From an uncultured Muribaculaceae bacterium (GTDB lineage: Bacteria; Bacteroidota; Bacteroidia; Bacteroidales; Muribaculaceae), in contig CAJTWL010000051.1 in assembly GCA_910579845.1 (NCBI GenBank), positions 1 to 8,229 on the forward strand: DNA of 8,229 nucleotides, read 5' to 3'. The translations under genes were made by a program, and so were the position numbers. The notes beneath the pieces are model-generated. The model saw nothing but the letters and a program-made list of their open reading frames with translations. It was not told the origin of the DNA and did not search any database. The stretch's first letter is position 1. Each line of letters begins with the position of its first letter. Of this stretch, positions 1-6,166 are shown piece after piece.

Positions 1-77
1 TTATCGCCTGACAATCGAATATTTTATAAATATCCTCAAAAATCAGTCGCCTGAATAATATCCAAAAATCAAAACGC
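1..77. other. Noncoding, AT-rich left edge
   Basis: No open frame of useful length crosses this stretch on either strand. The 8-base word TCGCCTGA occurs twice in direct orientation (4-11 and 47-54), which may be chance. The stretch just before 78 is A-rich, so on the minus strand it supplies the T-rich tail behind the terminator at 78-125. It could be the 3' flank of a gene outside the window. Confidence 0.4.
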
Positions 78-125
78 AAAAAAGAGGCTGTACCGTAAAA
101 TCTTAATTACGACACAGCCTCTTTT
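78..125 (-). terminator. Intrinsic terminator reading leftwards
   Basis: A perfect 12-bp inverted repeat (AAAAGAGGCTGT at 80-91, ACAGCCTCTTTT at 114-125) encloses a second 5-bp stem (CGTAA 94-98, TTACG 107-111). On the minus strand the hairpin runs into a continuous T tract (complement of A78-A83) and a further T-rich tail. On the plus strand only four T follow before a GC-containing stretch. The structure therefore best serves a transcript coming from higher coordinates. Similar AGAGGCTGT hairpins are common in Bacteroidales and can also sit near insertion-sequence ends, but no transposase is present here. Confidence 0.75.
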
Positions 126-288
126 CGCATCCTGGACTGCACCGGACTTTTGGGAGAGGAGTTTGTCCCAAGCTCCTTACGCAACCCGGTACTGCCATGC
201 TATGTTCTGGCGGCTTGGAGACAAACCGCCCTCCCAAACATCGGGTAAAGGGAACCCGTAACAGACAATCGGTAAAGATCCGTTTCGC
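78..288 (-). ncRNA. Candidate structured small RNA, family unknown
   Basis: Several helices nest without conflict. An outer helix joins AAAGATCCG (274-282) to CGGACTTT (143-150) with one bulge. A hairpin CGGGT/ACCCG lies at 242-246/254-258. A perfect 8-bp helix joins TTTGGGAG (149-156) to CTCCCAAA (231-238); its two end bases overlap the outer helix. It encloses two more hairpins, GGAG/CTCC (158-161/173-176) and GGCGG/CCGCC (209-213/226-230). The loops of these last two (162-172 and 214-225) are complementary over 11 bases with one bulge, so they could kiss, or form one long alternative stem. The leftward terminator at 78-125 gives the likely 3' end. A near-consensus minus-strand box AATATTTG (complement of 289-296; consensus TAnnTTTG) could give a start near 283, but its -33 element is poor. 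I do not recognise 6S, SRP, RNase P or tmRNA signatures. Strand and boundaries are inferred. Confidence 0.42.
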
Positions 289-387
289 CAAATATTCTGT
301 GTATATTTAACTTCACATAATTGGCTTTGCCACCGCAGACAGGTCTTTGGTTGACATTCGCTATTATGTTTCGTCGAATATTCTTGT

Positions 388-395
388 TATATTTG
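388..395 (+). promoter_or_regulatory. Putative -7 box for the ATPase-TOPRIM operon
   Basis: TATATTTG matches the Bacteroidota -7 consensus TAnnTTTG exactly, about 50 bases before the ATPase start. No good TTTG -33 element lies 19-21 bases upstream; the nearest is a weak TTTC at 369-372. The leader that follows (396-444) is AT-rich with no Shine-Dalgarno sequence, as usual in this phylum. Confidence 0.45.
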
Positions 396-444
396 TAAAA
401 AAAGAATTAGATAAGTAATAGACATAAAGTTCATATATATTTTT

Positions 445-2028
445 ATGATAAGCCTAAGACTTAAAAATTACCGCTGTTTCAAAGATACGGGAAACATAGA
501 TATCAAACCAATAAATATACTGTTGGGTGCCAACTCTTCGGGCAAAAGCTCTTTCCTGAAATTCTTCCCACTTATGAAACAGAGCCTGAGAAAACATACC
601 AACGGACTCTTCCTCTGGTATGACGATGACGTGGATTTCAAAGACTTCAAAAACACTCTGCGAAAAGGTGCCGAAGAGATGATGATCGAGGTCAATTATC
701 CTTTTTCGTGGACCGTGCCGGGTGATATGGAACCCAACATCACAGATTTTCATGCTGAAATCGGATTAAAGAGCAGGGAAAGATCTTTCTCGGAAGATTA
801 TCTGTCATATCTTAAAGTTAATTTCGCTGACAACTCCATTGAAATCAATTTTACATTAAAAGAGGATAATACTACAAAGCTCGAAAAAGTAACAATCAAC
901 GGAAAGGACTATACCGAATTATTCCAAGATTGCTTACTTATACAGTCTGATTTCCTTCCGGATATTTTATTCAAGGAGTCTATTAATGACACAAAGGAAT
1001 CAAGATTTGTATCAAACCCGGAAGCTATTCGAAAGAAACTTCTCGGCTATGCGGGCAGCCCTAATGTCAGCGATCCATTTCGGGCAAATGAATTGACTTG
1101 GAAATTCATGCCGTATTCCAAAGAGGGATTATTATACTTTTTAAGTACTGTAAGAGGAGAAAATGAGCCACAACTGACATCAGAAGAGTGCGATGAATTT
1201 GTAAATACTTATCTCATATACCATTTCGGGAGAATATTGGACGCAGTAGATTCATATTTTATCGGGCAATCGGAAAAGATATATTATATACAGCCTCTGC
1301 GCGCCCATGCCAAGAGATATTACAGATATCAGAACATTGCAATTGATGAACTGGATTCGCACGGTGACAATCTCGCGATGTACCTGGCATCATTGCAGTC
1401 CCATTGGCTATCAAATCTAAACAAATGGCTTAAAGATAATTTCAGATTTGAACTGAGTCTTAACAATCGGGAGGGTCATATCCAGCTGGAAATAATAAGG
1501 TGCGTTGAGAATGAGGGGAATGAAGTGTGCACCCGTTCAAATCTTGTCGATACGGGATTCGGATATTCGCAGATGCTCCCTATTCTGGTGCAAGTATGGC
1601 ATGCAACCGAAAGAACCGGAAGATTTACTTACAATAAATTCCGGTCATTAGAGTCAAAAATGCTGCCGCTTATCATTGCCATTGAACAACCGGAGTTACA
1701 CCTTCATCCACGTTTAGTGGCGATGTTCGCGCGTATGCTCGGAAAGGTCATCGGGATTACCAAAGCCCGTGGAATTGAAGTAGGATTCATTATCGAGACC
1801 CATAGTAAGGTTCTGGTGGAGACAATAGGTAATATCATTGCCTATCCGAATGAGGTAAAAACTAAGGATGGCGCATCCATTCCTGAGTTATCGCCAAACG
1901 ATGTCCAGGTGATGATAATAAATCCGGATGAGGCTGGATTTGACAATAAAATAAACATTACAAATTTTGATTCCGACGGCTATCTGCAAGATTGGCCCAT
2001 AGGATTTTTCGAAGGCGATGTTTATTGA
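445..2028 (+). CDS. DUF3696-type AAA/ABC ATPase, defence-like
   Basis: Predicted cytoplasmic ATP-binding protein of 527 residues, related to the SMC/Rad50/OLD-like ABC ATPases (COG4938 type). Residues 1-27 form the usual first strand with the K-N-Y-R-C-F motif, followed by Walker A G28-A-N-S-S-G-K34-S-S. Residues 45-275 are a variable insertion. The P284-L-R286 segment with R291-Y-Y, typical of DUF3696 proteins, comes next. The signature region is D369-T-G-F-G-Y-S-Q376, Walker B with the catalytic acid is I413-E-Q-P-E417 then L-H-L-H-P422, and the switch histidine is E451-T-H453-S. The C-terminus carries the DUF3696 hallmark D516-W-P-x-G-F-F. All ATPase motifs are intact. It overlaps the next gene by 11 bases, so the two are almost certainly co-translated partners. 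No protease, helicase or DNA-binding domain is visible. An ATPase sensor/regulator role beside a nuclease is inference from OLD, Gabija and PARIS. There is no in-frame start earlier that would extend the protein. Confidence 0.9.
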   Translation: MISLRLKNYRCFKDTGNIDIKPINILLGANSSGKSSFLKFFPLMKQSLRKHTNGLFLWYDDDVDFKDFKNTLRKGAEEMMIEVNYPFSWTVPGDMEPNITDFHAEIGLKSRERSFSEDYLSYLKVNFADNSIEINFTLKEDNTTKLEKVTINGKDYTELFQDCLLIQSDFLPDILFKESINDTKESRFVSNPEAIRKKLLGYAGSPNVSDPFRANELTWKFMPYSKEGLLYFLSTVRGENEPQLTSEECDEFVNTYLIYHFGRILDAVDSYFIGQSEKIYYIQPLRAHAKRYYRYQNIAIDELDSHGDNLAMYLASLQSHWLSNLNKWLKDNFRFELSLNNREGHIQLEIIRCVENEGNEVCTRSNLVDTGFGYSQMLPILVQVWHATERTGRFTYNKFRSLESKMLPLIIAIEQPELHLHPRLVAMFARMLGKVIGITKARGIEVGFIIETHSKVLVETIGNIIAYPNEVKTKDGASIPELSPNDVQVMIINPDEAGFDNKINITNFDSDGYLQDWPIGFFEGDVY

Positions 2029-3127
2029 GATAAAGAAAGACATTATAGACAATGCCATTGCAGGCGATGAACTGTCCTTACACGTCCTGCAAATGGCGGC
2101 AATAGGCATTCAGAAAGGAAAGCATTGGTACTTTCTGCCTAAACTTGATTATGCAAGATTAAAAAATCTGTTGTCACCAAGAGATCTGAAAATTCTCAGC
2201 AAGGGAACGGACAACGATTCCAAAGCCTTGTCCAATCGAGTGGAAATCAAATTAGTAGTCACATATGAAAATTATGGGGAGATTCCTGATAATATCCGTC
2301 TGTATAATCCGCGTATTGACACTAAATTCGAGCTTTATGAGGAAACCCATGTGATCTGTGAGAATCTGTATGATGTGGATTTTTATAAGATTGTCATGAA
2401 ATACTACGTGGAGAATCATCCAAATAAGAATTGCATCAAACGATGTAAAAACAGATTTCTCGGGAGGAATGGAGGAGGACACACCACAGCCAAGGTTGTC
2501 AAACGGGAATTGGATAATGAAGAGCATCTTTTCGTTGTGATTCTTGACAGAGACAGCAAATGTCCGGGATACAGAATAGGAGATACTGCAACAGATGTCG
2601 CGGATCTATTCATTGCTTCAGACAACAGGTTCTCGTCATATTATATTCTGCAGCATCACCGTGAGGCAGAGAATCTTATCCCTTATCCGATATTAAAGCA
2701 GAAAGGGGGCAATGAACTTACCCGCACAATGCTTGACCATTGCAATATGGAATGGTTCGACTTCAAGGAGGGGCTTAAGCTAAGCCATTTATATGGAGAC
2801 AACGTATATAACCATTGGTCTGCAGAAATCGATAGAATCCGATCAATCCGACCGGATTTAATGAATTTCGACATATCCGAAAGAGACAACTATAAGAGTG
2901 ATGGCCAGTCACCTAAAGAGTATATTGAAAATTGCAAGAATGCCGGTAATCCGACATATCTATATGGCTGGGGAAAGAATATACTTTCAGATGCAACGGA
3001 TATTATCAATGGCTCTCATCCCTATCCGCCCCTCCGAAAAGATCTGACACCATTACAGCATCAGGAATGGCAGAATATCGGAAATCTCCTATGGCATTGG
3101 ACTTTGTCAAGAGAGGGGAATATATGA
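2018..3127 (+). CDS. TOPRIM-like nuclease partner of the ATPase
   Basis: A 369-residue protein I cannot name. Its central part reads like a TOPRIM nuclease domain. E115 lies in V-I-C-E-N-L-Y-D-V-D-F-Y, matching the usual strand-1 acidic motif (V-x-E-G-x-x-D-x-x-F). A Gly-rich turn N151-G-G-G154 follows, then a hydrophobic strand ending in D177-R-D179, the metal-binding Asp-x-Asp. R215-E-A-E-N219-L-I-P comes next, like the R-E-x-E-N-x-L motif after the Asp-x-Asp in DUF4435/AriB and related TOPRIM proteins. Residues 1-105 and 225-369 match nothing I know; the tail is rich in Trp, Tyr and His. ATG overlaps the end of the ATPase gene by 11 bases in another frame, indicating translational coupling. 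By analogy with OLD-family and PARIS systems it may cut nucleic acid when the ATPase senses infection. That role is inference; the acidic motifs are seen directly. Confidence 0.88.
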   Translation: MFIEIKKDIIDNAIAGDELSLHVLQMAAIGIQKGKHWYFLPKLDYARLKNLLSPRDLKILSKGTDNDSKALSNRVEIKLVVTYENYGEIPDNIRLYNPRIDTKFELYEETHVICENLYDVDFYKIVMKYYVENHPNKNCIKRCKNRFLGRNGGGHTTAKVVKRELDNEEHLFVVILDRDSKCPGYRIGDTATDVADLFIASDNRFSSYYILQHHREAENLIPYPILKQKGGNELTRTMLDHCNMEWFDFKEGLKLSHLYGDNVYNHWSAEIDRIRSIRPDLMNFDISERDNYKSDGQSPKEYIENCKNAGNPTYLYGWGKNILSDATDIINGSHPYPPLRKDLTPLQHQEWQNIGNLLWHWTLSREGNI

Positions 3128-3288
3128 GTCTGGGACAACTACCCTCTCGAAAGAATTGGTATTACGGGATAGGATTCTGTTGCCGCAAGGACACAGTCGC
3201 CTTTCGCACGATGAATGTAATTTATAAAAAACTCTGCAAATTGAAAGTCATATTTTCAATTTGCACAAAGTTGATATCTAATTACTAA
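3124..3288 (+). CDS. Possible 54-residue ORF coupled to the nuclease gene
   Basis: Its ATG overlaps the nuclease stop codon in an ATGA arrangement, a common sign of translational coupling. The product begins M-S-L-G-Q-L-P-S and has three Cys in its first half and second half combined close to Lys-rich stretches, with no domain I recognise. Against it being real: the last third runs through an AT-rich perfect inverted repeat (3235-3265), there is no start signal of its own, and composition drifts to intergenic-like. It may be a third small component, the decayed end of a longer ancestor, or chance. Confidence 0.2.
   Translation: MSLGQLPSRKNWYYGIGFCCRKDTVAFRTMNVIYKKLCKLKVIFSICTKLISNY
3235..3265. 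repeat. Perfect 12-bp inverted repeat, unclear role
   Basis: TGCAAATTGAAA (3235-3246) and TTTCAATTTGCA (3254-3265) are exact reverse complements around a 7-base loop. On the plus strand no T tract follows. On the minus strand a run of six T starts three bases after the stem (complement of 3226-3231), so as a terminator it fits leftward transcription better, although no minus-strand gene is seen here. It could still end the operon transcript imperfectly, protect its 3' end, or be a protein-binding palindrome. Confidence 0.5.
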
Positions 3289-3399
3289 AACACAAATTGT
3301 TATCAATATAAGAGTGAGAAGATAACGGATATACCTCACAGGTTCAACTGACAAAAGAATTTATAGGGTTATAATTATATCGAATTAAGGAAATTTGTT

Positions 3400-3407
3400 T
3401 AAATTTG
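3400..3407 (+). promoter_or_regulatory. Putative -7 box for nfo
   Basis: TAAATTTG fits TAnnTTTG exactly and lies 26 bases before the nfo start, giving a leader of about 20 bases. The 7-mer AAATTTG is repeated in direct orientation at 3391-3397 and 3401-3407. No clear -33 TTTG is present at the expected spacing. The start codon has no Shine-Dalgarno sequence. Confidence 0.5.
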
Positions 3408-3433
3408 TATAGATCCAATTAAACTAATCGATA

Positions 3434-4276
3434 ATGAAGTATATAGGTGCTCATGTAAGTATCAGCGGAGGTGTATCAAGTGCTCCGCTTAAAGCAGAGG
3501 CAATCGGAGGCAAAGCTTTCGCCCTCTTCACAGGATCAAGTTCGAGGTGGAAGTCAAAGCCAATTTCAGATACAGAAGCTGAACGGTTTAAAGAGAATTG
3601 CGAGAAATGCAATTATACACCTGCACAGATATTGCCTCACGACAATTTCCTTATAAACTTAGGTAATCCGGACACAGCAAAACTCGAAATGTCGCGCACT
3701 TCATTTCTCGAAGAGATGCAACGCTGCGAGCAATTGGGACTCAGCATGCTTAATTTTCACCCGGGAAGCCACCTCAATCAGATAAGTATCGACAAATGTC
3801 TTGATCTGATAGCGGAAAGCATAAATCTGACCCTTGAAAAAACCAACGGTGTCGCAGCCATAATCGAATGTACGGCAGGACAGGGGTCAAATCTCGGACA
3901 TGAATTCGGACAAATCGCCCATATAATCGACAAAGTGGAGGATAAATCGAGAGTAGGAGTATGTATTGACACATGCCACGCATATTCGGCAGGTTACGAT
4001 CTTCGCACAGAAGAGGGGTACCGCAAGACATGGGAGACATTTGACAATGTTATAGGAGCCCATTATCTCAAAGCTCTTCACCTGAACGACGACAAGCGCG
4101 AACTCGGATCGAGAATCGACCGGCACGAGTCAATCGGGAAAGGTACCTTGGGTGATGATTTCTTTGTCCGCCTGGTGAATGATCCACGTTTTGATTCCAT
4201 GCCGTTGATTCTTGAGACACCGGATGAGCAGCTCTGGTCCGAAGAGATAGCATGGCTCTACTCAAAAATCAATTAG
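3434..4276 (+). CDS. nfo: Endonuclease IV (AP endonuclease)
   Basis: A 280-residue base-excision-repair enzyme that cleaves DNA 5' to abasic sites and removes 3' blocking groups using a three-zinc centre in a TIM barrel. It aligns with E. coli Nfo (285 residues) almost without gaps, and all nine zinc ligands fall at the same numbers: H69, H109, E145, D179, H182, H216, D229, H231 and E261. The stretch S-R-V-G-V-C-I-D-T-C-H (172-182) and N-F-H-P-G-S-H (107-113) are near identical to E. coli. The start is fixed by the family N-terminus M-K-Y-I-G-A-H-V-S. Unusual: the normally conserved T-K-N-Q-x-Q-W loop reads T33-G-S-S-S-R-W39, so Arg37 is Ser, and Tyr72 is Phe; in E. coli both side chains enter the DNA minor groove. 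Cys146 replaces the usual Asn after E145. It appears monocistronic, with its own promoter box. Confidence 0.97.
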   Translation: MKYIGAHVSISGGVSSAPLKAEAIGGKAFALFTGSSSRWKSKPISDTEAERFKENCEKCNYTPAQILPHDNFLINLGNPDTAKLEMSRTSFLEEMQRCEQLGLSMLNFHPGSHLNQISIDKCLDLIAESINLTLEKTNGVAAIIECTAGQGSNLGHEFGQIAHIIDKVEDKSRVGVCIDTCHAYSAGYDLRTEEGYRKTWETFDNVIGAHYLKALHLNDDKRELGSRIDRHESIGKGTLGDDFFVRLVNDPRFDSMPLILETPDEQLWSEEIAWLYSKIN

Positions 4277-4294
4277 AAATTAAGAAATCAAAAC

Positions 4295-4348
4295 CTTACG
4301 AACCCTAAAGCCCCTAAGGACCTTAAAGACTTTAAAGACCTTAAGCCC
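4295..4348. repeat. Degenerate 9-base tandem repeat
   Basis: Six consecutive units with a 9-base period, close to CTTAAAGAC, fill this stretch: CTTACGAAC, CCTAAAGCC, CCTAAGGAC, CTTAAAGAC, TTTAAAGAC, CTTAAGCCC. The middle also reads as partly palindromic (CTTAAAG against CTTTAAG). It lies 19 bases after the nfo stop and 49 bases before the transporter start. It may affect termination, transporter expression or strand slippage. I see no open frame using it. Confidence 0.7.
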
Positions 4349-4396
4349 CTTTGAAAATCAATTTTTGAATTATAAATAACCCAATAAATCAATAAC

Positions 4397-6019
4397 GTGA
4401 AAACAAAACCTGATTTAAGCTTTTGGAAACTTTGGAATCTGTCATTCGGTTTCTTCGGTGTACAGATCGCTTATGCGCTGCAGAGTGCAAATGTTTCCCG
4501 AATATTCACTACTATTGGAGCCGATCCCCACGATCTGAGCTATTTCTGGGTGTTGCCTCCGCTGATGGGACTGATTGTACAACCCATAGTCGGCATGATG
4601 TCGGACCGCACATGGAACCGCTTCGGCAGACGACTCCCCTATCTGATTATCGGCGCTCTTATCGCGGTAGTGGTGATGTGTCTGCTTCCTAACGCCGGAA
4701 GTTTCCATCTATCCATTTCAAGTGCGATTATCTTCGGACTTATAGCGCTGATGATGCTCGACACTTCAATAAACATGGCTATGCAGCCCTTCAAGATGCT
4801 GGTCGGAGATATGGTAAACGAGAAGCAGAAAGGACTTGCATATTCGATACAGAGTTTTCTGTGTAACGCCGGCCCCATTGTAGGCTACATATTCCCATTC
4901 CTGCTTATGTGGATCGGAATAAAGAATACAGCGCCTTCCGGAGTAGTTCCTGACACTGTGATATGGTCATTCTATATCGGAGCGGCTATTCTTTTGATAT
5001 GTGTAATCTATTCTCTAATAAAGGTTAAAGAATGGCCACCTGAGGTATATAACGAATACAACGGCGTATCGGGCACCAAAGAGAAGGGAGACGCCAATGT
5101 TATCAGACTGCTACGCAATGCACCCTCTACATTCTGGACAGTAGGTCTTGTGCAGTTCTTCTGCTGGTTCGCATTCCTGTTCCTCTGGACCTATTGTACG
5201 AATACCGTAGCATTCAATGCATTCAGCACACCTACCGTAGAAACGGTTTCCGGAATATCTGTCAATGGCAAAGTGTATACCGGCAAATATCTTATTCTCA
5301 ATGGAAACAAGATAATAGTAAATCACGGGAAAGCTACTGAAGAACTCCAGGCTATCGCGAAAGAGTCCTTTACGCTGACAAGCGCAGACATCGCTTCAAC
5401 AAACAGCGACGGCACAATCGAAGTCAACGATGCCGACACATGGAACATACCGGCAGGAGCCGAATGTCATTTCGAGAAAACCACAGTGCTGGACGCATCC
5501 TCGCAGCAATATAACAATGCCGGCAACTGGGTAGGACTGCTATATGCGGTACAGGCCTTGGGGTCGGTGGTATGGGCAGTGATGCTTCCACGCTTCAGAA
5601 ACCGCAAATTCTCCTACTCACTCTCTTTGCTGCTGGGTGCCGCAGGATTTATTATGACAGCATTCTTCACAAACAAGTATATGCTGTTTATAGCGTTTGT
5701 GTTAATCGGATGCGCATGGGCGGCTATGCTCGCATGGCCATTCACAATTCTTACAAACTCTTTGAAGAAAGGTAATATAGGAGCCTACCTTGGATTGTTC
5801 AACTGTACAATCTGTCTGCCCCAGATAATTGCTGCTATAGTCGGAGGATGGATACTCGGCATACTCCACTCGCCCGGCGATATAGCTCCGGAATACTTGA
5901 TGATGGCCATTGCCGGCATATCCCTGATTATCGGTGCTGTATGCGTTATCTTCATCAAGGAGAAAAGCGTGGAAGACGTCAAACCGGAAGAAACGCCTGC
6001 AATCAGCGAAAACATATAA
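4397..6019 (+). CDS. MFS/SLC45-type sugar transporter with inserted periplasmic domain
   Basis: A 540-residue inner-membrane secondary transporter, probably for a disaccharide or maltose-like sugar driven by a proton gradient. Substrate is inferred from family. The family N-terminus (P-x-L-S-F-W-K-L-W-N-L-S-F-G-F-F-G) is present. The MFS motif A between helices 2 and 3 is G66-M-M-S-D70-R-x-W-x-x-F-G-R78-R-x-P-Y. About twelve hydrophobic helices are seen, with the N-half at about 12-210 and the C-half at 245-521, and a charged central loop at 211-243. Helix 7 (about 247-275) and helix 8 (about 377-399) are separated by some 100 residues. Relatives have a short loop here ending in A-G-N-W-V-G, which appears at 385-390... 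of this region (A375-G-N-W-V-G380). The extra residues, about 282-366, are polar and strand-rich and would be periplasmic. GTG is the start: an in-frame TAA lies nine bases upstream and the next Met is inside helix 2. Confidence 0.9.
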   Translation: MKTKPDLSFWKLWNLSFGFFGVQIAYALQSANVSRIFTTIGADPHDLSYFWVLPPLMGLIVQPIVGMMSDRTWNRFGRRLPYLIIGALIAVVVMCLLPNAGSFHLSISSAIIFGLIALMMLDTSINMAMQPFKMLVGDMVNEKQKGLAYSIQSFLCNAGPIVGYIFPFLLMWIGIKNTAPSGVVPDTVIWSFYIGAAILLICVIYSLIKVKEWPPEVYNEYNGVSGTKEKGDANVIRLLRNAPSTFWTVGLVQFFCWFAFLFLWTYCTNTVAFNAFSTPTVETVSGISVNGKVYTGKYLILNGNKIIVNHGKATEELQAIAKESFTLTSADIASTNSDGTIEVNDADTWNIPAGAECHFEKTTVLDASSQQYNNAGNWVGLLYAVQALGSVVWAVMLPRFRNRKFSYSLSLLLGAAGFIMTAFFTNKYMLFIAFVLIGCAWAAMLAWPFTILTNSLKKGNIGAYLGLFNCTICLPQIIAAIVGGWILGILHSPGDIAPEYLMMAIAGISLIIGAVCVIFIKEKSVEDVKPEETPAISENI

Positions 6020-6038
6020 TTATACGAAGATTAAGAAA

Positions 6039-6094
6039 TCTTATAACAAAAATCATCCGGGATCCAACCTTCCCGGATGATTTTTGTTATAAGA
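6039..6094. terminator. 24-bp perfect-stem bidirectional terminator
   Basis: Bases 6039-6062 are the exact reverse complement of 6071-6094, with an 8-base loop at 6063-6070. The GC core is ATCCGGGA/TCCCGGAT. On each strand the 3' side continues into five T (6080-6085 region on the plus strand; the A run at 6048-6052 for the minus strand). It sits 19 bases after the transporter stop, so it ends that transcript. The outer 8 bp (CTTATAAC/GTTATAAG) extend the stem well beyond what termination needs. Confidence 0.88.
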
Positions 6095-6166
6095 ATAAAG
6101 AAAAGAATAGAAGTTACGACTATAACTATATTACTTATATCGATAACAATTAATCTTAAGAATGAT

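Larger units (their letters stand above)
3128..3433. other. Gap between the defence-like operon and nfo
   Basis: About 306 bases. The first hundred are of coding-like composition and hold the doubtful 54-residue ORF, plus a short GCAA-loop hairpin (CTGT/ACAG arms with CC/GG near 3178-3197). A perfect 12-bp stem-loop sits at 3235-3265. The rest, to about 3390, is very AT-rich with nothing recognisable until the nfo promoter box at 3400. No tRNA, integrase site or insertion sequence is visible. Confidence 0.5.

Noticed and set aside
78..125. Insertion-sequence end
   Set aside because: The GAGGCTGT word resembles ends of some Bacteroidales insertion sequences, but there is no transposase, matching opposite end or target duplication in the window.
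103..291. Minus-strand frame of 62 codons starting with TTG
   Set aside because: It runs through the nested hairpins and into the terminator stem; the composition, rich in Cys, Pro and Arg, and the lack of a proper start fit structured noncoding DNA better than a protein.
445..3127. Calling the pair PARIS (ariA/ariB) outright
   Set aside because: The architecture is similar, but the ATPase carries DUF3696 hallmarks and the nuclease has extra regions; without a profile search the name would be a guess.
5848..6153. Plus-strand 101-codon frame across the end of the transporter gene
   Set aside because: It overlaps conserved transporter helices in another frame and crosses the terminator; no recognisable protein features.
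6077..6166. Upstream ATG extending the lipoprotein by 30 residues
   Set aside because: The ATG lies inside the right arm of the transporter terminator and would bury the signal peptide and lipobox; the ATG at 6167 gives a standard lipoprotein start.
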